Shown one piece after another: positions 17,428 through 28,110 of a DNA stretch of 64,000 bases (its first letter is position 1; each line of letters begins with the position of its first letter). The notes below the pieces were generated by a model. The model made no database searches and was not told the origin of the DNA. It worked only from the letters and a program-made list of their open reading frames with translations. A program made the translations under genes and the position numbers. The stretch is from Pseudomonadota bacterium (lineage in GTDB: Bacteria; Myxococcota_A; Polyangia; Haliangiales; Haliangiaceae). Where the stretch lies: contig JAKSDA010000342.1 in the NCBI GenBank assembly GCA_022360315.1, positions 19,228 to 83,227 of the forward strand, written 5' to 3'.

Positions 17428-18498
17428 ATGACCACGACTACCAAGAGAGCGGCCACTACTGGAACGATGTTCACCATGGCCGCAGTTTTTGTGCTGGCCG
17501 GCGCGGCTCGCGTGCTGGTTGGCGCGGCCTGCGTGCTGGTTGGTGCGGCCTGCGTGCTGGTTGGCGCGGCCTGCGTGCTGGTTGGCGCGGCCTGCGGGCC
17601 GCGGGTCAACCCGGAAGGGCCGGGGGCGGGCCCGGATGAGGTCGTCGAGCGGGCCGCGCCCGGGGCCGCTCGGGCCAGGCCGCCGATGCGCGAGATGCTC
17701 ATCGGCGAGATGTGTCCTAACGGAGCTGCCGGGCGACCAGCCGTGATGCCGCTATTCTTGCGCGCGGTCACGTGGTCGGACAACGGCGAAGAGGTCAGCA
17801 CGGCGATCGAGCGACGGCGAGCTCGGCAATTTTCGGTCCTCGGGTGGGATGGACGGCGGGCCGGGATCTTTTCGGTTGCCGGTGCGGCTGAAGTCGGTCG
17901 CGAGCGCAAGGCTGCGGTCGGCGCATATGCCGGGGAGTCGCCCTGCGCCAGGGCGAACCAGACCAGGCGCGGCAAGAGAATGCCAGGAGACTTTGCGGCG
18001 TGTATCAAATCACAGGCTCACTGCGGACTGGCGCTGGCGGTATTGGAACCCAATGGCGGCGGTGCCGCGCCGTTTGAGGAAGATCCCGATCCGGCGTCGT
18101 TTCCCGTCTCTGGTGCCTGCGTTGCTGGAGACAAGCTGATCGTCGATATCGACGGTGACGGGGCCGAAGAGGCCTATCCCGTGGCTGCATTTTTGGACCC
18201 GGTGCGGGCCCCGGCCGAAGAAGTGAGCGCGGTGCCGCGGGGCAAAGACCGGTGCAAGCCGACATTCTCGGCCCGCAGAGTGCTGCCGCCATCGGCTCCC
18301 AAGCGCTGGCGCGGTCGCAATCTTCACCACTGGCTCGGCCTCGACCTCCTCGGCGTGATCGACATCGATGGCGATAGCCGGCGCGAGATCGTGGTGTCCT
18401 ATCATTATGCCGATCGCCGGACCTGGGCTGTGTACAGCGCGCTCAGCACGGTGGGCCGGCTCGATCTGGTCGGCGAGGCGATCCCGTGGCCGCGCTGA
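17428..18498 (+). CDS. Lipoprotein with tandem-repeat signal sequence and DIDGD motifs
   Basis: This 356-residue protein opens with a signal-type region in which the hydrophobic core and lipobox-like end are repeated: VLAGAAR once, then VLVGAAC four times, followed by GPRVNPEG. Any of four Cys could in principle be lipidated. The body has Asp-rich turns, VDIDGDGAEE and IDIDGDSRREIVV, as in FG-GAP or calcium-binding repeats, and is otherwise unrecognised. The last 13 bases overlap the GTG of the NagZ-like gene, so both are translated from one message. A role at the outer membrane near peptidoglycan recycling is possible from context only. Confidence 0.7.
   Translation: MTTTTKRAATTGTMFTMAAVFVLAGAARVLVGAACVLVGAACVLVGAACVLVGAACGPRVNPEGPGAGPDEVVERAAPGAARARPPMREMLIGEMCPNGAAGRPAVMPLFLRAVTWSDNGEEVSTAIERRRARQFSVLGWDGRRAGIFSVAGAAEVGRERKAAVGAYAGESPCARANQTRRGKRMPGDFAACIKSQAHCGLALAVLEPNGGGAAPFEEDPDPASFPVSGACVAGDKLIVDIDGDGAEEAYPVAAFLDPVRAPAEEVSAVPRGKDRCKPTFSARRVLPPSAPKRWRGRNLHHWLGLDLLGVIDIDGDSRREIVVSYHYADRRTWAVYSALSTVGRLDLVGEAIPWPR
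17491..17595 (+). repeat. Five 21-base tandem repeats inside a signal-peptide coding region
   Basis: Five in-frame units run from 17491. The first is diverged; the next four read GTGCTGGTTGGCGCGGCCTG plus C with one change (T for C in the second of these four). Such near-identical units can expand or contract by slippage without breaking the frame. Confidence 0.9.
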
Positions 18499-19763
18499 GG
18501 CTGTCCAAGAACAGGCAGCTCGAGCGTGATGTCGGCCAGCTTTTGTGGATCGGATTTCACGGCAGTGAGTGGTCCGATGCCACCGGACGCGACCTGTGCT
18601 TTGGCACTTCGGTCGCCGATGCGGCCGCAGTGGCCGGCGCAGCAGTCATTTTCAGGCACAATATTCGGCCGCGCGTCCCGGCAAGCAATGCGAAGGCCGG
18701 TTCTCACCAGGCGGAGCGGCCGGGCAGCCGGCCTGTCGAGCGTCCCGATGATCTCGCTGCTGTGGTAGAGCTCGCTCGCTCGCTGCACGACCTTTCGTCT
18801 CGTGCTGGCCGCGGTGATGGTACGCCGACGTGGATCGCCATCGACCAGGAAGGCGGACGAGTGCAACGGGTGCGCCAGCCAGCAACAGTGTGGCCGCCCA
18901 TGTTGTCGTTCGAGCACGTCCTTGGCACATCCGATGCCGAAACGGTGCAGCAATCGGCAGCTGACTCTGCGGTCGAGTCGCTCGCCGAAGCCGTGGGTGA
19001 AGCCATGGGTCTCGAACTCGCTGCCCTGGGCATCGATATCGACTTCGCGCCAGTCCTGGATGTACACAGCAACCCGGCAAATCCAATCATCGGCGACCGC
19101 GCATTTGGTACCGAAGCCGAGTGCACCAGCCGCCGTGCCCTGTCATTTGCCCGCGGCCTGGCCAGCGCTGGTGTGCTCGGCTGTGGCAAGCACTTTCCCG
19201 GCCACGGCGATACCACCACAGACAGCCATCTGATCCTGCCGCGTCTCGACCACGAACTCGACCGCCTGGCCGCGGTCGAGCTACTCCCGTTTCGACGCGC
19301 CATCGGGGCCGGAATTCCTCTGATCATGACCGCACATATCGTGTTTTCCGCGCTCGACAGCGCACTGCCGGCGACTCTGTCGCGCCGGGTGGTCAGCGGG
19401 CTTTTGCGCCGAGAGCTCGGCTTTGCCGGTATTGTTGTCAGCGACGATCTCGGCATGAAGGCGATCGCCGCCCACCATGACATCGGCGAGGCTGCCGTGT
19501 TAGCCGTCCAGGCCGGCTGTGACGCACTGCTGGTCTGTCACGACCGAGACCAGCAAGAGCGGGCCTACCACAGCCTGATCCGCGCGGCCGAATCCGCGAG
19601 CGAGATTCGCGAGCGCATCAACCAATCGGCGGCACGCATTCGCACGGCCAAAAAAATCCATTTCGAACGCCGTGCTGCGTTGATGCCAGGGGCATGGCAA
19701 ACTCTGTGCGGCAGTGCCGAGCATCGCAACCTCGCAGCCAAGCTCGCCCGCGGCGCAGTGTGA
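18486..19763 (+). CDS. nagZ: Family 3 glycoside hydrolase, NagZ-like beta-N-acetylhexosaminidase
   Basis: NagZ removes N-acetylglucosamine from muropeptides during peptidoglycan recycling in the cytoplasm. This 425-residue protein has the GH3 marks: AIDQEGGRVQRV near residue 118, KHFPGHGDT from residue 235 (the NagZ His loop), IPLIMTAHIVF, and SDDLGM from residue 319 with the likely nucleophile Asp. No signal peptide is seen, as expected for NagZ, although the N-terminal part before the barrel is a little longer than usual. The start is a GTG that overlaps the previous lipoprotein gene. Other GH3 activities cannot be ruled out. Confidence 0.85.
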   Translation: MAALRLSKNRQLERDVGQLLWIGFHGSEWSDATGRDLCFGTSVADAAAVAGAAVIFRHNIRPRVPASNAKAGSHQAERPGSRPVERPDDLAAVVELARSLHDLSSRAGRGDGTPTWIAIDQEGGRVQRVRQPATVWPPMLSFEHVLGTSDAETVQQSAADSAVESLAEAVGEAMGLELAALGIDIDFAPVLDVHSNPANPIIGDRAFGTEAECTSRRALSFARGLASAGVLGCGKHFPGHGDTTTDSHLILPRLDHELDRLAAVELLPFRRAIGAGIPLIMTAHIVFSALDSALPATLSRRVVSGLLRRELGFAGIVVSDDLGMKAIAAHHDIGEAAVLAVQAGCDALLVCHDRDQQERAYHSLIRAAESASEIRERINQSAARIRTAKKIHFERRAALMPGAWQTLCGSAEHRNLAAKLARGAV

Positions 19764-20360
19764 GTCCAATCGAAACGGCACGAAGCGGCCAGTGGATATT
19801 TCCATGCTGGACCAGTGCGACGGCGGCAGGCGGTGCGATCGTCGGCATGGGCCAGCTGAGCGACTCGATGTCGTTTCAGTCGGGACGTATATTGCGATGG
19901 GACATTGTCCTGGAAGCGGTTGGCCAGGACATGGTGAGCGAGAACGGTGTGCGTGTGGGCCGGCAGGATCGGTGGTGCCAGCGGACAATCGAGATTGTAA
20001 TTCTGCCGTCGGCAGTGCCGACTGCAACGACAACAATCGCCACGTCGGCCCCGATCTGGCCGAGCAGTGCGACGGAATCGACACCGATTGCGATCCCGAG
20101 AGACGTACAGCGGGCACACCGATCCATTCGAATGTGCCAACGGCGAGCACACCCGTATCATCCAGTGCCAGCTTCTGATCGAGAACGACACCGCTTCGAC
20201 AACCCTGGGAGCCAGTTCGAGATCTGGCAGCTACAGGTTCAGGTCATACCGATGTCGAGTTGCCCCGACGGCGTCGCCCCCGACCCCGGCCTGCACTGCG
20301 ACGACTTGCCAAGCCGAGCAGTCGAACAACCGCAATTCACAACAACGCGGCTCGATTGAC
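19764..20360 (+). pseudogene. Decayed MopE-type metal-binding repeat protein
   Basis: No intact gene fits here, but translation in one frame (19714-20178) shows remnants of the Cys/Asp-rich repeat of MopE-type proteins: DQCDGG, then ADCNDNN followed by EQCDGIDTDCD. In intact proteins this repeat reads close to DCDDN...E-x-CDGIDNDCDG. Frames shift and stops interrupt both sides; a second frame holds a possible tail to 20359 with SSCPDGVAPDPG. I take it as the remains of a secreted metal-binding protein. From 20361 to 20578 nothing is recognisable. Confidence 0.55.
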
Positions 20361-20578
20361 CGGCCGGCGGGAGCTTCCCGTCGAACTCGTCAAATACGCT
20401 GCGCTATTGGTGAGTTATCGTCGCAAAAGAACGGACCTCGCCGACCCCGCTCTGTTGTTGTCTTACATTATCCTACTCATATAGACTGCAAAGGCAGCCG
20501 ATAGCAGCCGGCACATCGAGCCCCGTAGCCCGGCAGCTGATATTCTGTGTGGAACATTATTAAAAGGAGAGGGAGTTC

Positions 20579-21430
20579 ATGTTGTCTGGAGAATCAACGG
20601 AAACCACAGGGTTATGGCTATTACAATGGCTGATTCTGTGCACGCTTGTGCAGCCGGGTTGTCAAAAAGTAGAATACGAAGGTGTAGTATTTCAAGATCT
20701 GCCGACAAATTCAATTTCATACCAAATTAACAATTCTATCAGCTCGAAAAGCGAATTCGAATATTCCGCTATCCAGATCAGCCCCGATGTGTACGGGCCA
20801 AAGCGCCCCATCTACCTCGGAAGTAATCGCGGCAGCAATACCGCCAGTGAACCAGAATTTGCCACAATTACCCAGGAACAATGTCCATTACAATGCGATA
20901 CCGAGTGTGTTTCGTTGGTAGCAGACAAGTTGATGATTGTGGTTGGTAGTACCAGGCAACTAAACGTTGCAAGTGGCTCGGTAATCGAGACAGCACGGCA
21001 TCTTTTTTCTCATGCGTGCGGTGAAGAAAATATTATCTACCTATTTCAGCCTTCGAAGGAACAACTTCGCCGTTCTATCGAATACTTCAAGCAGACCCTT
21101 TTGGGCATCATATTTATTGGCCACGGCTTCTCTGAGGGGCTATTGTTGTCCGACAGCCCCGCCGATTATCCATACCTGCTGGAAAGAAACCGTGGTAACC
21201 TCCTGGTACCGGCCGAATTGCACAGCTATCTCACCGGATCGACGGTGCCTCATGTGCATCTCCTCGCCTGTGATCAAGGAGAGCAAAAACAGGGCTGGCA
21301 GGACGCGACACATCCCTACCAGCTGACCTTTTTTGACGGTGCGGTATCTCTCGATCAGGTCACCACGACGCTGGCCGACATAGCTGATGGCATCTCGTGC
21401 ACCCGACAAAAGTGGAGTTGCGCTCTGTAG
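20579..21430 (+). CDS. Exported CHAT/caspase-like protein
   Basis: The ATG at 20579 follows a strong ribosome binding site (AAAGGAGAGGGAG). The 283-residue product has a hydrophobic N-terminal segment (about 11-24), then Pro-Gly-Cys at 26-28, lipobox-like but not canonical. Residues about 110-235 resemble a caspase-haemoglobinase fold: beta strands GIIFIGHG with H182 and VHLLACDQG with C231, 49 residues apart. In CHAT and caspase-like peptidases, a His in GHG and a Cys in ACxxG form the catalytic pair. The next gene carries a clear CHAT domain. The region is A+T-richer than its neighbours. No target is known; the activity is inferred from two motifs. Confidence 0.65.
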   Translation: MLSGESTETTGLWLLQWLILCTLVQPGCQKVEYEGVVFQDLPTNSISYQINNSISSKSEFEYSAIQISPDVYGPKRPIYLGSNRGSNTASEPEFATITQEQCPLQCDTECVSLVADKLMIVVGSTRQLNVASGSVIETARHLFSHACGEENIIYLFQPSKEQLRRSIEYFKQTLLGIIFIGHGFSEGLLLSDSPADYPYLLERNRGNLLVPAELHSYLTGSTVPHVHLLACDQGEQKQGWQDATHPYQLTFFDGAVSLDQVTTTLADIADGISCTRQKWSCAL

Positions 21431-21857
21431 AGCAATCGAGTAGTTATCGGAGAATTGTATCTTTTGTTTTCTTTCACACGGAAGATACGGGAAGGGTAGA
21501 CTCTCCTCGGAGTCCCCCCTGGGCTCCTCTTGATTCCCCCTGGAGTCCCCCCTATCGCGATGCCGGTGAAAGAGCACAGTGCTGAGGTATCAGGTTACTC
21601 GCAGAATGTGGGGAATTCCTCTTGTGGTTCAGTGTCACGTGCACGGCTTTCCCCTCTAACTCTTTGGAATCGGTGCGGTTTGTGGCCTGGGTCAGAATTA
21701 TCCCCAGTGTCGTGGTCAAACAGAGCACACTACAAAAGCGTAGTTTGTATTTGTTCTATGAGAGAAGTTAGTTATAACATGATTTATCATCGTGATTGGC
21801 GGTGAGTCTTCGATGATTTGACTCACTGTTAACGACAACTAGGGGGGAATCAAGGCT
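21431..21857. other. Intergenic region with short C-rich direct repeats
   Basis: About 430 bases, A+T-richer than average, between the two CHAT-type genes. It holds two copies of GGAGTCCCCCCT (21509-21520 and 21542-21553) and a degenerate third (21532-21541). No gene or clear promoter was found. The distance suggests the second CHAT gene has its own promoter. Confidence 0.5.
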
Positions 21858-24065
21858 GTGGCCGGTGTAATCAGGGTTTTGCTGTTAACTGCGAACTCTT
21901 TTTCGAGGGTACGAGTCGCGAGCGATAAAGAGTTTCGGGTGATCGAGGAAAGTATTCGAGTCAGCACGGCTCGTGACGATTTCGAACTTATTAATAAAGG
22001 GGCTGTGCGACCGACTGATCTGCTTCGCTACCTCAATGAGCATCAGCCCCATGTTGTCCACTTTAGTGGCCATGGCGAGAGCTCCGAGCAGATCGTATTT
22101 GTCGACAATGAGGGGAGCCCCAAACAGATCAGCCACCAGGCGTTCGCCAAGGTATTTGAGCCATTGTGCTCGACCACGCGGCTCGCCGTATTCAACACGT
22201 GTTTTTCGAGCACCCTGGCCAGGGCAGCGGTTCAGTACGTCGATTGTGCGATCGGGGTCCGGCGAGTCATTGATGACGAGGCGTCCATAGAATTCTCACG
22301 TGGTTTTTATCTCGCATTGGGCTATGGCTACCCGGTCGGGGTGGCATTCGAGCAAGGAGTTCAGGCTCTGCGGTTACATGGCATTGCCGAGGAGCAGATC
22401 CCCGATCTACACGTGAGACGTGACATCGATCCGTACAAGATCCACCTGGTGCAGCACAAGGTATCAGGGGACAGCAAGTCGCCCACGGTTCGGTGTTCGG
22501 TCAGAGATGGTGTTCAGTGCACTGGATCGGTGTCTCCTGTAGAGGACAATGCCTCATCTCCGCGTACCACACCGGATCCGCCGGCCCAGTTGTCCGTCTG
22601 TCGCACCGGCGGGGAAGCCCCGAAGGTGATCATTGAAGAATATCTTGGCTGTGTACTCAACGTCGAATTCAATCGCCCGATGCGTCTTGCCGCCCAGGAT
22701 ATTTTGCGCCAGCTGATCAGCGAGCGAGGAGTTTGCCAGATGCAGCTCCACGAAGCGCTGATCGACGAGGTCAGCAGGCGACACAAAGAGCAAGTGGTCG
22801 CCCAGGTACTCGAAGCGTTGCGGGCAAGGCATTTGCTGGACAGAGTGGAACTGGGCGATGGAACACGCGCTTGGAAGATCACCCATGAGACATTGGTTCC
22901 AGCTGTTCTGTCATGGGTCGAACTGCATAGTTTGTTGCGCCAGCGAGTCAGGGCATTGGTCATTTATCATCTGGGTCGCTCGCGTCCCAACGCGCCGAGT
23001 TTGCTCACCCGCAGCGAACTTCGGGAGGTTCGCGATCAAGAGGGCATCATCGAAGAACTCGCCGGCCAGGGGCCGACTGACCGCCACCGCTTTCGTTGGT
23101 TTCTGGATCCCCACGATCTGATCCGACGCTCGCAATGGACGATTCGCACCCGCTTTGGTACGGCTTTCGCGTTGTTGGTTTTCCTGGCCACAACGTCGAC
23201 ATGGTGCCTCTGGCAATGGCATTGCGACCAAGTGCTGCGCAAGGCCAACATCGGCCGTGTGAGCCTGACACTGAGAGTATTCGACTGGGATCAGCTGAAC
23301 CAGCAGCCTCGTTTCTTGCCAGCCGGAGCATTTCCCCACCTAACTGTGACTCTCTACGATCCCGACCCGGAAAGGCCGAACAGTCCCGGTAATCCGGTCA
23401 GGGGAGCCAAGTATCGCTGGGACGAGACAAGGGCGACCGGACAATCCGACCCCGAGCGCACCATGATCATCGAAGCGCGCGGTGGTCGCGCGTTTCTGCG
23501 CATCGGTGGTCGCGGTCGCAATGGGCGGGGGTGCCCGCCGTCGTGGATCAAGGTCAGCTGGCTGCCGGGCTATGCTGAGCGAAGACGCGAGCCGATCCCC
23601 GAGTTGTCCCTGATCGTGCCGAGCTGTGCCACCACGCTTGCCAGGTCAATCGAGATTCCCGGTGGTGTTTTCTACAAATCTGGCCCCGGCAATCCACCGC
23701 TCGAAGACCCCAGCAATATGGAGCCCGAAACGCTGGTCAACCTAGCGACATTCTGGATCGACGACAACGAGGTCACCAAGGCCGAGTATCGAGCATTTGT
23801 CCAGCTTTCTCCGGTAACTGGGCGAAAACTCCCCCGATATCCGGCGATCTTGAGCCAGGTGGTGGGAGAAAAACACCCGATCACTGCGCTCACGTGGCAA
23901 GAATCGCGCGAGTATTGCCGATTCCTCGGCAAGGATTTGCCGACCAGCGCACAGTGGGAGAAAGCGGCTCGAGGCGGCATAGAACTCGGCCCGGGCAGAC
24001 CGAACCCCATCCGCGCCGCAATTTGCCCTGGGGCATCGAAGAACACCCCACTTCGGCCAATCTGA
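21858..24065 (+). CDS. CHAT protease-like domain fused to winged-helix-like region, membrane segment and FGE-like domain (frameshifted)
   Basis: The GTG at 21858 starts a 735-residue frame. An N-terminal CHAT domain (about 1-200) has the motif HFSGHG at 68-73 with catalytic-type H72 and FNTCFS with C115. Residues about 255-350 resemble the winged-helix tail of STAND-type proteins (WKITHETLVPAVLSWVE), but I see no P-loop NTPase. A membrane segment lies at about 433-453. From about residue 598 an FGE/SUMF1-like domain begins (FWIDDNEVTKAEYRAFV, then DLPTSAQWEKAARGG). The frame then stops at 24065 while the rest of the FGE domain continues in another frame. CHAT fused to such modules is typical of bacterial conflict or cell-death systems. 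The topology would put CHAT inside and FGE outside (inference). Confidence 0.8.
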   Translation: MAGVIRVLLLTANSFSRVRVASDKEFRVIEESIRVSTARDDFELINKGAVRPTDLLRYLNEHQPHVVHFSGHGESSEQIVFVDNEGSPKQISHQAFAKVFEPLCSTTRLAVFNTCFSSTLARAAVQYVDCAIGVRRVIDDEASIEFSRGFYLALGYGYPVGVAFEQGVQALRLHGIAEEQIPDLHVRRDIDPYKIHLVQHKVSGDSKSPTVRCSVRDGVQCTGSVSPVEDNASSPRTTPDPPAQLSVCRTGGEAPKVIIEEYLGCVLNVEFNRPMRLAAQDILRQLISERGVCQMQLHEALIDEVSRRHKEQVVAQVLEALRARHLLDRVELGDGTRAWKITHETLVPAVLSWVELHSLLRQRVRALVIYHLGRSRPNAPSLLTRSELREVRDQEGIIEELAGQGPTDRHRFRWFLDPHDLIRRSQWTIRTRFGTAFALLVFLATTSTWCLWQWHCDQVLRKANIGRVSLTLRVFDWDQLNQQPRFLPAGAFPHLTVTLYDPDPERPNSPGNPVRGAKYRWDETRATGQSDPERTMIIEARGGRAFLRIGGRGRNGRGCPPSWIKVSWLPGYAERRREPIPELSLIVPSCATTLARSIEIPGGVFYKSGPGNPPLEDPSNMEPETLVNLATFWIDDNEVTKAEYRAFVQLSPVTGRKLPRYPAILSQVVGEKHPITALTWQESREYCRFLGKDLPTSAQWEKAARGGIELGPGRPNPIRAAICPGASKNTPLRPI

Positions 24066-24343
24066 AAGGCGATAGTGATGGATACGAACACATCGCACCA
24101 ATCGACGCGTTTCCGCGCGATACCAGCCCCTATGGAGTCAAAAACATGGCTGGAAATGCCCAGGAATGGGTGCTCGACAAGCGCGAAGATGGCTTCACTG
24201 TCGTGCGGGGCGGTGACGCGTATGTGACAGAAAGGCTGTCCGACGCGTATTTTCTGAGTTACGAAAACGCTCGAGATTCACGTCGCTTCATGCATTTTGG
24301 ACTGGGCTTCCGATGCGCCTTGACGCCGGCCACACAGCGATAA
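24000..24343 (+). pseudogene. Out-of-frame C-terminal part of the FGE-like domain
   Basis: This part is read in the frame that also contains 23894-24343. It holds the expected FGE continuation: NLPWGIEEHPTSANLKG, then SPYGVKNMAGNAQEWVLD, TVVRGG and finally GLGFRCAL. It joins the preceding frame if one base has been lost between about 23975 and 24030, where short C and G runs occur. A sequencing error, a true frameshift or a programmed -1 shift would all look the same here. The joined protein would be about 828 residues. Confidence 0.75.
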
Positions 24344-24445
24344 ATGCTGCCCGCACATTCAAAAGACCCCGAGTTCCGCTTTGACGAAGATACCGATTGT
24401 CGTATCCGAATCCCCAGCAATCCAAATCCGATCAGGGCAACTCGA

Positions 24446-25432
24446 TCAGGACGGGCGGAGCAAAATTTTGCGGATGCCCGGTCGAGCGGCGTGGTTAAAC
24501 GCGGCCAGCCCCTCGCTCAGCGGATATTCGCCGTCAATCAGTGCATCGAGGTCGATCACCCGGTCCTCGAGCAGGCGCAGCGCCGGAGCGAATGGACCGC
24601 ATCGCGAGCCGACGACTCGGATTTCGGCCACCACGATCTCGGTGAGGTCAAAAGGACGACTCGGCCGACCCGCGTCCGGCCGAGTCGCTGCCGCGTAGGT
24701 GCTCTTGAGGACCAGTGTCCCCCGCGGCCGCACCAGACGAATCGCTTCGGCAAATCCAGCCGGGTCACCCGTCGCCTCGACGACTAGATCGAATGAGCTG
24801 TTACCCGCCTCGCCGGTCAGATCGCTGTGCAATCGCCAGGTCCCGGCCAGGGCCAGTGACTCGGACCGCCGTCCGATCACCGTGACCCGGGTGCCGCCAA
24901 GCGACAGAACCCTGGCCGCCAGCATGCCCAGGCGTCCCGGGCCCACCACTGCGGCACGCTGATCGGGACGCACTGCCACTTGTTCGCGAATCCGCAGGGC
25001 AGCAGCCAGAGGCTCGGCAAATACAGCGTGCTCGTCGGGCACATTGTCCGGTATCCGATGGAGATTAAACGCCGGTATCACCACCTGGTCGGCAAAGACA
25101 CCGTCGCGGCCGAGGATGCCGATGACGGTCCGGCGCGCACAGTGCTCGGGACCGTCGCGTCGGCAAACCGCACACTGATTGCAGCCCACGTTGATCGAGG
25201 CGGTCACTCGCCTTCCCACCTGGGCCGGATCGGATGCCCACTCGACCCGGCCGACAAATTCATGGCCCAGTACGCCGCAAAAACCACCCTTGTAGCCCCG
25301 TACCATTTCTAGATCGGTACCGCAGATTCCGGCTCGGTCGACTCCGATCAGCACCTCGTCCGGCCCGGGCTCGGGTGAAGCGATATCGGTCCGCAAACGC
25401 AGCTCGCCGTCTTCGAGATAAAGCCCCCGCAT
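24446..25432 (-). CDS. Zinc-type medium-chain dehydrogenase (MDR family)
   Basis: This 328-residue protein resembles threonine/sorbitol-type dehydrogenases. It has the catalytic zinc site GICGTDLE and GHEFVGRVE, the structural zinc cysteines in CNQCAVCRRDGPEHC, and a Rossmann motif VVGPGRLGMLAARVL. Its substrate is unknown. The C-terminal cofactor part is shorter than in many family members. It is convergent with the CHAT gene and its stop is about 100 bases away. Its ATG lies about 50 bases downstream of the stop of polX, so the two could share a transcript. Confidence 0.88.
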   Translation of the reverse strand: MRGLYLEDGELRLRTDIASPEPGPDEVLIGVDRAGICGTDLEMVRGYKGGFCGVLGHEFVGRVEWASDPAQVGRRVTASINVGCNQCAVCRRDGPEHCARRTVIGILGRDGVFADQVVIPAFNLHRIPDNVPDEHAVFAEPLAAALRIREQVAVRPDQRAAVVGPGRLGMLAARVLSLGGTRVTVIGRRSESLALAGTWRLHSDLTGEAGNSSFDLVVEATGDPAGFAEAIRLVRPRGTLVLKSTYAAATRPDAGRPSRPFDLTEIVVAEIRVVGSRCGPFAPALRLLEDRVIDLDALIDGEYPLSEGLAAFNHAARPGIRKILLRPS

Positions 25433-25484
25433 CTTGTTCTTTTTTGCCTCTCGGTTGGGCGATCGGCCCGGCCTCCCGTTCGGC

Positions 25485-27227
<1,743 letters not shown>

Positions 27228-27672
27228 CGACGCAGTGTATCGTCCGAGCCTCCGGTTGTAACCGCGCAGAAAGCAAATTCCTCTCTCGGCCCTGGCCGCG
27301 AAAAGGTGCAATCTGCCGGTGCCCCGGCGTATACGGTCAGGCCAGCGTCCGAGGTGGCGTCACATCTCGAAGAAGCAGACATCTCGGTCGACCCGATGCG
27401 CGACCAGTACACGACCTGGACCCACAGTCGCCTCGCGCTGCGCCACGTCGCCGAGACCGACAGGCCAGGCCAAGGATCGCCCGACCCCGAACACGATCCG
27501 TTTGCCCGGCCCGGTAGCTCGTTGTGGCAAACCTTTGACGTTGTACTGAATGCTACCTACTTTTGAGTTGTAGCTATTGCACTGGCCATTTTTGGCCGAG
27601 CCAAAGGCTGAACCGCGCATCAGCGGGCGAGGCGGCGGTTGTACTGTCAGACCCGTTCTGTAGAGTACGGAT
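27228..27672. other. Intergenic region, no supported gene
   Basis: About 440 bases between divergent genes. A plus-strand frame ending at 27566 could encode a small protein (for instance from an ATG at about 27395, beginning MRDQYTTWTHS), but it has no clear ribosome binding site or family resemblance. Nothing else was seen. Confidence 0.4.
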
Positions 27673-28101
27673 ATGCCTATCATGAGGGAGCCGACATCCC
27701 AAGCGGTTAGAAACGAACTGGGTTCGACGATTGGCAGTGCCGCTCGCCAGGCCCGCGAGTCCATGCAACTCACCCAAGAGGACATCAGCGATCTACTCGG
27801 TTTGAGCAGCGAATTTTACGCTCGTATCGAGCGCGGTCACGGACTGCCCAGCATCCAAACTCTGCGCAAGATGGCGGTGATGCTGCAGGTCGAGGCCGAT
27901 GTGCTCCTGGGCATAAAGCAGGCTGACTTAGGACAGAATTTCGACTCGGGAGCAGAGACGGTAGCAAATCAGAGTATCGAATTCGAGCGGCCTGAGCTGA
28001 GGAGGCTGGTCAGGCGCCTGCGCCGGGCCAGTCCGACGACCCTGCGAGTGGTCGAGAAGTTTCTGCGCGAGCTGGACCGCGTCGAGCGGTCGATCCAGTG
28101 A
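27673..28101 (+). CDS. XRE-family helix-turn-helix regulator
   Basis: This 142-residue DNA-binding protein has an XRE helix-turn-helix at about residues 17-75 (RQARESMQLTQEDISDLLGL, then SSEFYARIERGHGLPSIQTL). The rest is charged and probably helical, with a basic C-terminal stretch (RRLVRRLRRASPTTLRVVEK). Such proteins bind operator DNA as dimers, often at their own promoter. It lies alone between divergent and convergent neighbours, so its target cannot be named. A start at the second ATG (27682) would remove three residues. Confidence 0.85.
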   Translation: MPIMREPTSQAVRNELGSTIGSAARQARESMQLTQEDISDLLGLSSEFYARIERGHGLPSIQTLRKMAVMLQVEADVLLGIKQADLGQNFDSGAETVANQSIEFERPELRRLVRRLRRASPTTLRVVEKFLRELDRVERSIQ

Positions 28102-28110
28102 AGCACCGCG

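Noticed and set aside
17491..17595. CRISPR array
   Set aside because: Repeats are directly adjacent without spacers and lie inside a coding frame.
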